Shown here piece after piece: positions 1 to 8,940 of a stretch of DNA of 40,694 nucleotides (position 1 is the stretch's first letter; every line of letters starts with the position of its first letter). Under the pieces are notes generated by a model. The model saw nothing but the letters and a program-made list of their open reading frames with translations. It was not told where the DNA came from and made no database searches. A program made the translations under genes and the position numbers. Source of the stretch: Methylococcaceae bacterium. Lineage in GTDB: Bacteria > Pseudomonadota > Gammaproteobacteria > Methylococcales > Methylomonadaceae. The DNA lies in contig CANNLO010000008.1 in NCBI GenBank assembly GCA_947505055.1, positions 1-40,694 of the forward strand, written 5' to 3'.

Positions 1-1
1 A

Positions 2-445
2 ATCGGACATGCACTTAAAACAGTGCCCCCGGTATTTAATTATGCGGAGCAGGCCAAGCACCAATCCATGTTGAACACACCACCGACCTATAGCTGGTAT
101 CTGGTTGGTATTGTGCTTAAATGGTTGCAGGGGCAGGGCGGTGTTGAAGCTATTGAAGAACGCAATATCTCGAAAGCGGCTCTGTTATATCAAGCGATAG
201 ATCGGTCGACGCTCTATTCTAACCCTGTAGAAATAGCGTCCCGTTCACGCATGAATGTGCCATTTATTTTGGCGGACGAAAGTCTGGATAAGCCTTTTTT
301 AGCGGCTGCGGAAGCCAATGGCTTGGTTGCGTTGAAAGGGCATCGTTTATTGGGCGGTATGCGCGCCAGCATCTATAATGCGATGCCTGTAGACGGTGTG
401 CTGGCCTTGATTGCTTTTATGGCCGAATTTGAGCGCACCCATTAA
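2..445 (+). CDS. serC: Phosphoserine aminotransferase, C-terminal part (5' end outside window)
   Basis: The reading frame is open from the first bases, so this is the 3' part of a gene entering from the left. SerC is the PLP-dependent enzyme that converts 3-phosphohydroxypyruvate to 3-phosphoserine in serine synthesis; it also acts in pyridoxal phosphate synthesis. The visible part carries family blocks NTPPTYSWYL, RSRMNVPF and KGHRLLGGMRASIYNAM, the last being the C-terminal signature of SerC. The PLP lysine lies upstream and cannot be checked. An internal GTG could be taken as a start, but the frame continues in SerC-like sequence before it. The pheA start follows 31 bp after the stop, as in the serC-pheA-hisC-tyrA-aroA-cmk-rpsA supraoperon, so co-transcription is likely. 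Confidence 0.95.
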   Translation: MGHALKTVPPVFNYAEQAKHQSMLNTPPTYSWYLVGIVLKWLQGQGGVEAIEERNISKAALLYQAIDRSTLYSNPVEIASRSRMNVPFILADESLDKPFLAAAEANGLVALKGHRLLGGMRASIYNAMPVDGVLALIAFMAEFERTH

Positions 446-476
446 TCAAAAATAATAATTAAATCAGGTTTTCGCC

Positions 477-1562
477 ATGTCATCCTTTATTCCCCTTTCT
501 GAGTTGAGAGATAAAATTGATTCTATCGACCAGCAGATTTTGCAGTTGATGAATCAACGTGCGTCTTGCGCGATGGAGGTAGCGAAAACCAAGATTGCAC
601 AGGGGGAGCAAGGAACCTTCTATCGTCCGGATCGAGAGTCATTGGTATTGCGGAGAATAAAAGACCTGAATCAGGGGCCTTTATCGGGCGATACTGCGGC
701 ACATTTTTTTAGAGAGCTAATGTCTGCATGCTTGGCTTTGGAAAAGCCTCTGGATGTAGCTTATTTAGGTCCCGAAGGCACATTTACCCAGCAAGCGGCA
801 GTCAAACATTTTGGGTCATCAGTTAAGACGGTTTCCTCAGCTACTATTAATGATATTTTTAGTACGGTTGAGAATGGCAACTGTCAGTTCGGTGTTGTAC
901 CGGTTGAGAATTCAACCGAAGGAATTATCAGTCATACGCTGGATCGTTTTTTGACTTCACCGTTAAAAATATGCGGTGAAGTTGAGATTAGGGTGCATCA
1001 GAATTTGATGGGTTTAGGCGATAGTCTCGATGGTGTGACGGAAGTATTTTCACATCAGCAATCCTTGGCACAATGCAGGCAATGGCTGGATAAACATTTG
1101 CCAGCTGCAAAGCGGACCGCCGTAAATAGCAATACTGAGGCTGCAAGATTAGCTTCTGCCAATAGTCGGGCAGTTGCCATAGCGGGTATTGTTGCAGCCG
1201 AGATTTACCAATTGAATGTCATCGAAAAAAATATCGAGGACACCTCTGATAATACCACTCGTTTCATCATTGTCGGGCAGCAAATATCAGCCTCTACGGG
1301 CAATGATAAAACCTCATTGGTTGTTTCTACAGGAAATCAGCCGGGCGCCTTGCACAGAATACTCGAACCTTTCGCGCGCTTTAATATCGGCATGTTACAT
1401 ATTGAATCCCGGCCTTCTCGTCAGGGGTTGTGGGATTATGTTTTTTTTATCGATATTGAAGGTCACAGTGAAGATGAAGATGTCGCTAAAGCTTTGGACA
1501 TATTACAAGACAACGTTAATATGCTTAAGTTGTTAGGGTCCTATCCTAAAGCTGTTCTTTAA
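477..1562 (+). CDS. pheA: Bifunctional chorismate mutase / prephenate dehydratase (P-protein)
   Basis: Converts chorismate to prephenate and then to phenylpyruvate, the committed branch to phenylalanine, in the cytoplasm. The 361-residue protein has three blocks: an AroQ-type all-helical chorismate mutase (about residues 5-90), a prephenate dehydratase domain starting at VAYLGPEGTF (about 94-270) that ends with the catalytic TTRF motif (260-263), and a C-terminal ACT domain. The ACT domain contains GALH (290-293) and ESRP (310-313), the phenylalanine-binding signatures behind feedback inhibition. Length and order match the family. It lies between serC and hisC, 65 bp before hisC. The start at the ATG gives the expected N-terminus; the upstream Shine-Dalgarno sequence is weak. 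Confidence 0.97.
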   Translation: MSSFIPLSELRDKIDSIDQQILQLMNQRASCAMEVAKTKIAQGEQGTFYRPDRESLVLRRIKDLNQGPLSGDTAAHFFRELMSACLALEKPLDVAYLGPEGTFTQQAAVKHFGSSVKTVSSATINDIFSTVENGNCQFGVVPVENSTEGIISHTLDRFLTSPLKICGEVEIRVHQNLMGLGDSLDGVTEVFSHQQSLAQCRQWLDKHLPAAKRTAVNSNTEAARLASANSRAVAIAGIVAAEIYQLNVIEKNIEDTSDNTTRFIIVGQQISASTGNDKTSLVVSTGNQPGALHRILEPFARFNIGMLHIESRPSRQGLWDYVFFIDIEGHSEDEDVAKALDILQDNVNMLKLLGSYPKAVL

Positions 1563-1627
1563 GTTGTAAAATAATGCATAAACCGGAATAAATGGTTTTT
1601 CATTCTACTTTTATCTCAATATAATCA

Positions 1628-2740
1628 ATGAATAACAGCGATAATATATACAATCTTGCCGTATCAGGTGTGCAAAAGCTTGTGCCTTATGTACCCGGTA
1701 AACCGATAGAAGAGTTGGAGCGTGAATTGGGGCTTTCTCATATCATAAAGCTCGCATCTAATGAAAATCCCTTGGGACCCGGTAAAAAAGCTTTGGCAGC
1801 GATACAGGCAATTTTGCCTGATTTGGCTTTGTATCCTGATGGTAATGGCTTTGAGTTAAAATCTGCTTTGGCTAAAAAATATAATTTGGATATGAACCAG
1901 ATTACGCTGGGCAATGGTTCCAACGAGATTTTAGAGTTGGTAGCCCGAGCGTTTCTGACGCCTGATCTTGAAGTGGTTTTTTCGCAACATGCGTTTGCTG
2001 TTTATCCGTTGGTCACTCAAGCTGTTGGTGCAACGGCAGTCGTCGCTCCGGCTTTAAACTATGGTCACGATCTGGAGGCGATGCTGCGAAGAGTGACAGC
2101 TAAAACCCGCCTAGTTTTTATAGCGAACCCGAATAATCCTACCGGTACTTTGCTAAGTCATTCTTCGTTAGAAGCATTTATTAAGGCGCTACCGGTTACC
2201 TGTGTGTGTGTTCTTGATGAAGCCTATTGCGAATTTGTGGCTGATCAAAATGTCGAAAATTCAACTGCTTGGCTGGAAAAATACCCCAACCTATTAATAA
2301 CGCGAACTTTTTCAAAGGCTTATGGTTTGGCTGGCTTGCGTGTTGGTTATGGCTTATCCAGTCCGCAACTGGCAGATATTTTGAATCGGGTGCGCCAACC
2401 GTTTAATAATAATATGTTGGCGCTAGCCGCAGCGACAGCGGCTTTAACCGATAGCGAGCATTTACAAAATACAATTACAGTCAATGCGCAGGGTATGCAA
2501 TTTATAACAGATGGCTTCAAAAAGCTGGATCTGGAATGGATTCCATCAGCCGGTAATTTTGTGTTGGTTGATTTAAGAAAACCTGCGCTGCCAGTTTATG
2601 AGTCTCTATTGCGCAAAGGCGTTATTGTCAGGCCGGTAGGGGTTTATGAATTACCCAATCATTTGCGTATTACCATTGGTACATCGGCTGAAAATGAATT
2701 GTTTATTGAGGCATTGGCAGAAGTTTTGTCTTTATCATGA
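1628..2740 (+). CDS. hisC: Histidinol-phosphate aminotransferase (HisC2-type)
   Basis: PLP-dependent class I/II aminotransferase. In histidine synthesis it transaminates imidazole-acetol phosphate; in this supraoperon the hisC paralogue (HisHb) is known to act also on aromatic keto acids such as prephenate or phenylpyruvate. Seen: SNENPLGPG (about 44-52), PNNPTG (168-173), DEAY (197-200) and the PLP lysine K230 in FSKAYGLAGLR, with R238 as the carboxylate-binding arginine. At 370 residues it is full length. No purine-rich Shine-Dalgarno precedes the ATG (the upstream stretch is pyrimidine/AT-rich), so initiation may depend on coupling or an unusual leader. Flanked by pheA and tyrA-aroA, which supports a role in aromatic amino acid synthesis. 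Confidence 0.95.
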   Translation: MNNSDNIYNLAVSGVQKLVPYVPGKPIEELERELGLSHIIKLASNENPLGPGKKALAAIQAILPDLALYPDGNGFELKSALAKKYNLDMNQITLGNGSNEILELVARAFLTPDLEVVFSQHAFAVYPLVTQAVGATAVVAPALNYGHDLEAMLRRVTAKTRLVFIANPNNPTGTLLSHSSLEAFIKALPVTCVCVLDEAYCEFVADQNVENSTAWLEKYPNLLITRTFSKAYGLAGLRVGYGLSSPQLADILNRVRQPFNNNMLALAAATAALTDSEHLQNTITVNAQGMQFITDGFKKLDLEWIPSAGNFVLVDLRKPALPVYESLLRKGVIVRPVGVYELPNHLRITIGTSAENELFIEALAEVLSLS

Positions 2741-2813
2741 TTTCATGCAAACTCTGTAAGGGCGATTTCAGTCGTTCCGTGGAGAATAAATTTACTCCTA
2801 AAGTGACAAAATA

Positions 2814-5009
2814 ATGTTGAGCCGGCTTTGTATTATTGGTGTTGGCTTAATCGGTGGTTCGATAGCAAGAGCCGCAAAGCGGCAAGGTTTGTGTCGCAGC
2901 ATTGTTGGTTATGGTCGTATTTCAGATGAAAAAAATCTTCAAACGGCAAAACGTTTGGGCGTTATTGATGATTATTTTTTGGAGCTGGCTGAGGCAGTTC
3001 AAGGCGCTGATTGTGTATTTATTGCAACGCCTGTTGCTAGTGTCGAAAGCATTTTTGAGCAACTAAAGCCATTGTGGTCGGATACGGTTATTTATACTGA
3101 TGTTGGCAGTACCAAAGGTAGTGTTGTCTTGGCGGCAGAGCGAGTTTTTGGTATTGTACCGGCGAATTTTGTGCCTGCCCATCCCATTGCCGGAGCTGAA
3201 CAAAGTGGTGTTGAAGCCTCGGTAGAAAATCTTTTCGTTAATAAGCGTCTGATTATTACACCCCTTAATCAGACGTTGCCCCAGGCTGTACAGAAAATCC
3301 AAGGTTTCTGGGAGCGAATGGGAGCTTTGGTTTCAGTGATGGACGTTAATCATCATGATGCGGTGCTGGCCGCAACCAGTCATTTGCCTCATGTTTTGGC
3401 TTTTGCGTTAGTTGATATGTTGGGACATAAAGATGAGCAAAGCGAGATTTTTAAATATGCCGCTAGTGGCTTTAAAGATTTTACTCGAATTGCTTCCAGT
3501 GATCCGACCATGTGGCAGGATATTTGTGCCGCGAATAAAAACGAAATCATCCCTTTAATTGAGCAGCTAAAGGGAGAATTGGATAAAATACAACGTTTGC
3601 TGGAACATAATGATTCTCGGCAACTTTTTGAAACCTTTACGTATGCCAGAAATGCACGGCAACGCTTTTTAGATCAGTTTGAGTTTACTATGTCAAAATC
3701 AATAACATTTCAAGTTCAACCCGGTGGTAAATTACAAGGCGAGGCACGCGTGCCTGGTGATAAATCCATGTCGCACCGCTCAATCATGTTGGGTTCTTTG
3801 GCCAACGGTGTTACTCATGTAAAAGGCTTTCTGGAAGCGGAAGACGCTCTGGCAACTTTACAGGCTTTTCGTGACATGGGAGTCGAAATCGAAGGTCCAG
3901 TCAATGGTGAATTAACCATTCATGGTGTCGGTAAGCATGGTTTAAAAGCACCCAAAAATGATTTATATCTAGGTAATTCAGGAACGTCAATGCGTTTGCT
4001 AAGTGGTTTATTGGCAGGTCAGTCATTCAACTCAGTATTAACCGGCGATAAATCCTTATCCGGTAGACCAATGAAGAGGGTCACTGAACCGTTGTCAGCA
4101 ATGGGGGCGGATATAAAGACGACTGAAACTGGTACTGCGCCATTGCATATTACTGGTAGGTCAGGTCAGTTGACCGGTATTGATTACGCTATGCCGATGG
4201 CCAGTGCCCAGGTAAAGTCTTGTTTGTTGCTGGCGGGCATGTATGCTCAAGGTGTAACTCATGTTACTGAACCAGCGCCAACTCGTGATCATACTGAGCG
4301 CATGTTAAGCGGTTTTAATTATCCAGTGCAGCAAAACGGTAATAAGGTCAGCATTACCGCCGAAGGCAGTTTAACCGCTGCGGATATTGATGTGCCTAGC
4401 GATATTTCTTCTGCAGCATTTTTTCTGGTCGGTGCATCCATTGCGCCAGGTTCTGACCTGTTGCTAAGGCATGTCGGCATCAATCCTACGCGTATCGGTG
4501 TTATTGATATTCTCAGGTTGATGGGAGCCAATATTGAGGTTCTCAATGAGAGTACTGTTGGCGGAGAGCCTGTTGCTGATCTGCATGTTGTTTATAGTCC
4601 ACTTAAAGGCATAGACATTCCTGAGCACTTGGTGCCTTTAGCAATTGATGAATTTCCTGTGCTATTTGTTGCGGCTGCGTGTGCTGAAGGCCAAACCCGC
4701 TTATTCGGAGCGGAAGAACTGAGGGTCAAAGAATGCGATCGCATTCAAGTCATGGCAGATGGCTTGCAGGTATTGGGCGTGGATGCTCAATCTACTGAAG
4801 ATGGCATGATAATTCGAGGTGGCTCAATAGGGGGGGGGGAAGTTATTTCACATGGCGATCATAGGATAGCGATGTCTTTTTCAATCGCCGGTTTACGGGC
4901 TCAAGCACCGATCACAATTCATGATTGTGAAAATGTAAACACCTCATTTCCTGAGTTCAGGGATTTGGCAAAACGACTGGGGTTAGATTTGGTTTGCAAG
5001 GAAAACTAG
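2814..5009 (+). CDS. tyrA-aroA: Fused prephenate dehydrogenase / EPSP synthase (TyrA-AroA)
   Basis: One 731-residue polypeptide carries two shikimate/tyrosine enzymes. Residues 1 to about 290 are an NAD(P)-dependent prephenate dehydrogenase with the Rossmann motif IIGVGLIGGSIA (7-18) and TDVGSTKG (95-102). From about M293 (nt 3690) a complete 3-phosphoshikimate 1-carboxyvinyltransferase follows, with PGDKSMSHRS, LGNSGTSMRLL, MASAQVKSCLLLAG, RDHTERML, EELRVKECDR and DHRIAMSF. The AroA half looks like the class II/pseudomonad type, but keeps Gly at the GNSGT position. The same fusion is known from pseudomonads. The stop TAG overlaps the cmk GTG by one base (TAGTG), indicating translational coupling. 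A run of nine G at 4830-4838 lies inside the aroA half. Confidence 0.96.
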   Translation: MLSRLCIIGVGLIGGSIARAAKRQGLCRSIVGYGRISDEKNLQTAKRLGVIDDYFLELAEAVQGADCVFIATPVASVESIFEQLKPLWSDTVIYTDVGSTKGSVVLAAERVFGIVPANFVPAHPIAGAEQSGVEASVENLFVNKRLIITPLNQTLPQAVQKIQGFWERMGALVSVMDVNHHDAVLAATSHLPHVLAFALVDMLGHKDEQSEIFKYAASGFKDFTRIASSDPTMWQDICAANKNEIIPLIEQLKGELDKIQRLLEHNDSRQLFETFTYARNARQRFLDQFEFTMSKSITFQVQPGGKLQGEARVPGDKSMSHRSIMLGSLANGVTHVKGFLEAEDALATLQAFRDMGVEIEGPVNGELTIHGVGKHGLKAPKNDLYLGNSGTSMRLLSGLLAGQSFNSVLTGDKSLSGRPMKRVTEPLSAMGADIKTTETGTAPLHITGRSGQLTGIDYAMPMASAQVKSCLLLAGMYAQGVTHVTEPAPTRDHTERMLSGFNYPVQQNGNKVSITAEGSLTAADIDVPSDISSAAFFLVGASIAPGSDLLLRHVGINPTRIGVIDILRLMGANIEVLNESTVGGEPVADLHVVYSPLKGIDIPEHLVPLAIDEFPVLFVAAACAEGQTRLFGAEELRVKECDRIQVMADGLQVLGVDAQSTEDGMIIRGGSIGGGEVISHGDHRIAMSFSIAGLRAQAPITIHDCENVNTSFPEFRDLAKRLGLDLVCKEN

Positions 5010-5665
5010 TGACTATTCCAGTCTTGACTATAGATGGCCCTAGCGGGGCAGGTAAAGGTACGGTTAGCAGGGCGGTAGCCAAAAAGTTGGGCTGGCATTA
5101 TTTGGACAGTGGATCTATTTATCGTTCATTGGCTGTTTTAGCTTTAAAAAAGTCTGTTGATCTGCAAGATGAGGTTGTAATGGCTAGTCTGGGCCAAGCG
5201 ATGGAGTTGGAATTTGATTGTGGTGATGAGTTGGTCGTTAGGCTTAATGGTGAAGACGTAACTGCTCAGTTAGGTCTTGAAGCTACTGGTAACGCAGCTT
5301 CCATCGTTGCGGTACATCCTGAGGTCAGGCGTGTTTTATTGCAAAAGCAAAAGGATTTTAAGCGCTTGCCAGGGTTGGTGGCGGATGGCCGCGATATGGG
5401 GACGATAGTGTTTCCCGAGGCCGAAAATAAAGTTTTTTTAACCGCCAGCGCCTCAGAAAGAGCAGCAAGGCGATATAAACAGTTGATAGAAAAAGGGATT
5501 GATGCTAACCTAGTGCAAATAACAAATGAGATAGAAGAACGTGATCGTCGAGATAGTGAGCGTAAGACAGCTCCATTAGCGATGGCAAACGATGCGTTTT
5601 ATATTGATTCTTCGAATATGCCGTTAGAAGCAGTCATTGAAGAAGTTCTGAATTTAATCCATTAG
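5009..5665 (+). CDS. cmk: Cytidylate kinase
   Basis: Phosphorylates CMP and dCMP with ATP. The P-loop GPSGAGKGT lies right at the N-terminus, followed by LDSGSIYRSLA, DGRDMGTIVFPEA (CMP-binding) and the lid region RDRRDSERKTAPL. I chose GTG at 5009 rather than an in-frame TTG five codons upstream: GTG overlaps the aroA stop, AAGGA sits at 4998-5002 with good spacing, and VTIPVLTIDGPSGAGKG is the normal N-terminus. This gives 218 residues, usual for the family. It is coupled to tyrA-aroA upstream and followed by rpsA, the conserved cmk-rpsA arrangement. Confidence 0.95.
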   Translation: MTIPVLTIDGPSGAGKGTVSRAVAKKLGWHYLDSGSIYRSLAVLALKKSVDLQDEVVMASLGQAMELEFDCGDELVVRLNGEDVTAQLGLEATGNAASIVAVHPEVRRVLLQKQKDFKRLPGLVADGRDMGTIVFPEAENKVFLTASASERAARRYKQLIEKGIDANLVQITNEIEERDRRDSERKTAPLAMANDAFYIDSSNMPLEAVIEEVLNLIH

Positions 5666-5762
5666 GATTTTTTATGTGGTCACCTCAATGTTGGGTTTGA
5701 TCTTTTTTTAACTTTGATAAAGAAAAGGCTTGTACGAGTTTCGACAGGCTTGGGAATGGAAA

Positions 5763-7424
5763 ATGAGCGAAAGCTTTGCTGAATTGTTTGAACAAAGTCT
5801 AACCAAGACGGAAATGCGTCCTGGTGCCATGTTAATGGGTACAGTTGTCGATATCGAAAACGATATGGTCATCGTCAGTACTCATTCAAAATCAGAAGGT
5901 GTTATTCCAAAATGGCAATTTCTGAATAATGATGGTGAACTGGAAGTCTCCATAGGTGACGAAATCGAGGTTGCTCTTGATTTATTTGAAGATGGCCTTG
6001 GCGCTACACTTCTTTCCCGAGATAAAGCGAAGAAAAACAAAGCTTGGTCTGAACTTGAAACTGCTTTTGAAAAAGAGTTAACCATTGTTGGTCGTATCAA
6101 TGGCAAGGTCCGTGGTGGTTTCACTGTTGCTGTAGGTGCATTGCGTGCCTTCTTGCCTGGTTCACTGGTTGATGTTCGTCCAATCAGAGACACGACTTTC
6201 CTGGAAAATCGTGACCTTGAATTCAAAGTTATAAAAATCGATCAAAAACGCAATAACGTTGTATTGTCTCGTCGTGCTGTTGTTGAAAAAGAATACAGCG
6301 CAGAAAGAGAAGAATTGTTGAAAACCCTTGAAGAGGGCGCAGTGGTTACCGGTGTTGTTAAAAATCTGACTGATTATGGCGCGTTTATTGATTTGGGTGG
6401 TATTGATGGTCTGTTACACATCACTGATATGGCATGGAGACGCGTACGTCATCCGTCTGAGTGTGTAGAAATCGGCCAAGAAATTAAAGTTAAAGTTCTG
6501 AAATACGACAAAGATAAGAACCGTGTTTCATTAGGTATGAAGCAAATGGGTGAAGATCCATGGCAAAACATCGCTCGTCGTTATCCTGCCGGCACACGCG
6601 TATTCGGTAAAGTAAACAACCTGACCGATTACGGTTGCTTTGTTGAAATCGAAGAAGGCGTTGAAGGTTTGGTTCACGTGTCTGAAATGGACTGGACTAA
6701 CAAAAATGTTAATCCTTCAAAACTCGTACAATTGGGCGATGAAGTTGAAGTGATGGTTCTGGAAATTGATGAAGAACGTCGTCGTATTTCTTTGGGCATG
6801 AAGCAGTGCAAAACCAATCCTTGGGACGAATTTGCTGCAACACATAATAAAGGCGATAAAATCTCCGGAAAAATCAAATCAATCACTGATTTTGGTATTT
6901 TCATCGGTCTTGACGGTGGTATTGATGGTTTGGTTCATATGTCTGATATTTCTTGGGCAGATGAAGGTGAAGCGTCAGTTCGTGAGTTCAAGAAAGGTGA
7001 TGAGCTTGAAACTGTTATTTTGGCAGTTGATTCTGAGCGTGAGCGTATCTCTTTAGGTATCAAACAGCTTGAGCAAGACCCTTTCCAAAACTTCCTTGCT
7101 ACGCATGAAAAAGGTAGTCTGGTAAAAGGAACCGTCAAAGAAGTTGATGCTAAAGGTGCTGTTATCACTTTAGCTGATCATGTTGAAGGTTACTTGCGAG
7201 CTTCTGAAATTCAACGTGATCGCGTTGAAGATGCAAGAACCTTGTTAAAAGAAGGTGATTCTCTTGAAGCTAAATTCATTGGCGTAGATAAGAAAAGCAA
7301 ATCAATTTCTTTGTCTATAAAAGCTAAAGATAGCGACGAAGAAACTCATACTATTAAAGATCATTCTCAGCAAACGATTGGTGCGCCTACTTTCGCTGAC
7401 ATTTTTAAACAGATGGAAAAATAA
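5763..7424 (+). CDS. rpsA: 30S ribosomal protein S1
   Basis: RNA-binding ribosomal protein that brings mRNA to the 30S subunit. Six consecutive S1 (OB-fold) domains can be seen at about residues 20-85, 105-170, 190-260, 275-345, 362-432 and 450-520. The central ones repeat the pattern [22 protein letters not shown]. The true start is the ATG at 5763 ([13 protein letters not shown]), preceded by GGAATGGAAA; the frame is open to a TTG at 5730, but that extension is not S1-like. The result is 553 residues against 557 in E. coli. It follows cmk by 97 bp of leader in which I see no clear promoter. An intrinsic terminator or attenuator lies directly downstream. Confidence 0.97.
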   Translation: MSESFAELFEQSLTKTEMRPGAMLMGTVVDIENDMVIVSTHSKSEGVIPKWQFLNNDGELEVSIGDEIEVALDLFEDGLGATLLSRDKAKKNKAWSELETAFEKELTIVGRINGKVRGGFTVAVGALRAFLPGSLVDVRPIRDTTFLENRDLEFKVIKIDQKRNNVVLSRRAVVEKEYSAEREELLKTLEEGAVVTGVVKNLTDYGAFIDLGGIDGLLHITDMAWRRVRHPSECVEIGQEIKVKVLKYDKDKNRVSLGMKQMGEDPWQNIARRYPAGTRVFGKVNNLTDYGCFVEIEEGVEGLVHVSEMDWTNKNVNPSKLVQLGDEVEVMVLEIDEERRRISLGMKQCKTNPWDEFAATHNKGDKISGKIKSITDFGIFIGLDGGIDGLVHMSDISWADEGEASVREFKKGDELETVILAVDSERERISLGIKQLEQDPFQNFLATHEKGSLVKGTVKEVDAKGAVITLADHVEGYLRASEIQRDRVEDARTLLKEGDSLEAKFIGVDKKSKSISLSIKAKDSDEETHTIKDHSQQTIGAPTFADIFKQMEK

Positions 7425-7432
7425 AAATCATG

Positions 7433-7475
7433 AAGGGGTATGCATGAATTGCATATTCCTTTTACTTTTATTTGT
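7433..7475 (+). terminator. Intrinsic terminator/attenuator between rpsA and ihfB
   Basis: The arms AAGGGGTATGCA (7433-7444) and TGCATATTCCTT (7450-7461) pair over 12 bp with two G-U pairs around a TGAAT loop. A T-rich tract TTACTTTTATTTG follows. The ihfB start lies only about 30 bp beyond the stem, so this probably lowers read-through into ihfB rather than separating two independent units. Confidence 0.65.
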
Positions 7476-7491
7476 TTTTGCAGGATAGAAT

Positions 7492-7797
7492 GTGACAAAA
7501 TCAGAATTAATTGAAGCGCTTGCCAAACATCAACCTCATTTGGCTCAGAAAGATGTAGAAATAGCGGTAAAATGCATCATTGAACAAATGAATCAGGCGC
7601 TTTCTACAGGTGAAAGAATTGAAATAAGAGGGTTTGGAAGTTTTTCCCTGCATTTGCGTCCTCCTCGTATGGGTCGTAACCCCAAAACAGGTGAATCTGT
7701 AGCCTTATCAAAAAAACATGTACCGCATTTTAAGCCTGGAAAAGAGCTGCGGGATCGTGTCGATGCTTCACGCGAAAAATGTAAAATAGTTGAATGA
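7492..7797 (+). CDS. ihfB: Integration host factor beta subunit
   Basis: DNA-bending nucleoid protein that works as a heterodimer with IhfA in replication, recombination and transcription. The 101-residue product matches the HU/IHF family from end to end: MTKSELIE start, [22 protein letters not shown] with the intercalating proline P64 on the DNA-binding arm, and [13 protein letters not shown] at the end. The start is GTG, with AGGA at 7482-7485 six bases upstream; an ATG two bases earlier is out of frame. Position after rpsA is the standard gammaproteobacterial order and distinguishes IhfB from HU. Confidence 0.95.
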   Translation: MTKSELIEALAKHQPHLAQKDVEIAVKCIIEQMNQALSTGERIEIRGFGSFSLHLRPPRMGRNPKTGESVALSKKHVPHFKPGKELRDRVDASREKCKIVE

Positions 7798-8093
7798 TTT
7801 TTTAGAAAAAACTTACAATACATTACTAAAATTAATTTTAATACTTTGTTCTCGGCTTTAATTTGGTGATGTATTGTTTTTTGTTTTGATAGCAAAAAAG
7901 CAAGATTAAATTTATTATTCTAAAAGCCACTATATATCGTATATTACCCTCATCCATAATTCCTAAATGTCAGAAAATATTACAATGTATTTCTGATAAT
8001 CATATGCAACCAGCGTTTATTGATATTGTAAAGTCAGTAACAAGTTAGGTTTTTATAAGTTAGCTCATTGTTTCTTGCTAATATAAAATCTAA
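7798..8093. other. AT-rich intergenic stretch after ihfB
   Basis: No convincing gene or RNA. It holds an imperfect inverted repeat, TCAGAAA (7970-7976) and TTTCTGA (7990-7996), without a T-tract. It ends at the target-site duplication of the insertion element. Confidence 0.5.
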
Positions 8094-8101
8094 AAAATTA
8101 A
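8094..8101. repeat. Left 8-bp target-site duplication
   Basis: AAAATTAA directly before the left inverted repeat of the IS1595-family element. The same 8 bp follow the right inverted repeat. Confidence 0.85.
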
Positions 8102-8763
8102 GCGGGGTGGACGGTTAGTTCCAGCTACTACAACCTGAAGTAATTACCTCCACGCATTTTCGCTTGTAAGATCAGCTTCAGTGACCTGATCGGTAGATAC
8201 TGCCTGCTCAATCAACCGACGAAACGGATGTCCACGATTTTTTGAATTGCGACGGTTAAATCGAAAAGTAAATTCTTCCAAATAGGCTTGTAAATAAGCG
8301 GCGTCCACGGCCCCTTGATGAGTCTCAGTAACCTTGCAATAAGGCCCATGCCCTATAATTTGTGCCTAAAGTTCTATGTAGCGTCTTTGCAGGCATACCG
8401 TTCTTTGCTGTAGTCAAATGCCAATCAGCCTCAAACCAAGTGGTCAATGGGTTACGCGTCTTTTCAAAAACCGTACCTGCAGTAGCTGTTGTCTGGTGAC
8501 GACAGGAAGAACACAAAAGGCGACTACGCGATAGACTCCATGCAGAAATTTCGTCACACACAAGCGGGACAAACGAAAACTTTGGACCAACGTAGTTGCT
8601 GTAAGTACAATGCACATGCTTGATTGTAAGGAAATATTGTCACGAATTTACGGTACTTACGTGGGTAATCTTGCCCTGCAATAAGCAAGGTTGTCATCGG
8701 TCAATGTCGTTAGGTGCTCTCATCACAACATGTTGACACAGGTGGAGCTACCGTCCACCCCGC
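8102..8763 (-). mobile_element. Internally deleted IS1595-family insertion sequence
   Basis: A 662-bp element bounded by terminal inverted repeats GCGGGGTGGACGG (8102-8114, and its complement at 8751-8763). It is flanked by identical 8-bp direct repeats AAAATTAA (8094-8101 and 8764-8771); an 8-bp duplication is characteristic of the IS1595 family. The minus strand encodes only the N-terminal zinc-ribbon part and the C-terminal end of an ISXO2-like transposase, and the central DDE catalytic region is missing. The ends could still be recognised in trans by a complete relative. It separates ihfB from the fumarase gene. Confidence 0.85.
8144..8643 (-). pseudogene. IS1595-family transposase remnant (N- and C-terminal ends joined, DDE core lost)
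   Basis: Read on the minus strand, the N-terminal part gives ACALYLQQLRWSKVFVCPAC, typical of the IS1595 zinc ribbon. A small frame change at a GTGTGTG run follows, then LLCSSCRHQTTATAGTVF and NPLTTWFEADWHLTTAKNG, which are the second zinc pair and the helical region. That frame stops at 8325 after WALLQGY. The next bases, in another frame, read THQGAVDAAYLQAYLEEF and FRFNRRNSKNRGHPF, the C-terminal end of the same transposase, ending with TAA at 8144-8146. About half of a normal transposase, including the DDE catalytic residues, is therefore deleted at about 8325-8345. It cannot be active. Confidence 0.85.
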
Positions 8764-8771
8764 AAAATTAA
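8764..8771. repeat. Right 8-bp target-site duplication
   Basis: AAAATTAA directly after the right inverted repeat, identical to the left copy, so the insertion junctions are undisturbed. Confidence 0.85.
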
Positions 8772-8863
8772 TTTCTATTTTGCTTGCCTGTTTTCATGAT
8801 TTGAAAATAGTTGCAGAGTTGTTTTTCAGTCTATTCTATAAAATCATTGGCTTGCGGTATATT

Positions 8864-8894
8864 TTGGATTAAATTCATATATTTAGTCTATAAT
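8864..8894 (+). promoter_or_regulatory. Candidate sigma70 promoter for the fumarase gene
   Basis: A perfect TATAAT (8889-8894) has a TTGGAT-like -35 at 8864-8869, with a slightly long 19-bp spacer. It would give a leader of roughly 40 nt. AAAGGAG at 8928-8934 is a strong ribosome binding site for the gene. The IS end lies only about 100 bp upstream, so the promoter is in original, not IS-borne, sequence. Confidence 0.4.
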
Positions 8895-8940
8895 ACAGTG
8901 TTAAATTTCAAAAAATATCCTTAGAACAAAGGAGTTCCAG

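Noticed and set aside
5730..5762. Upstream extension of rpsA to a TTG start
   Set aside because: The extra 11 residues do not resemble S1, and the ATG at 5763 has a purine-rich site and the canonical [10 protein letters not shown] start.
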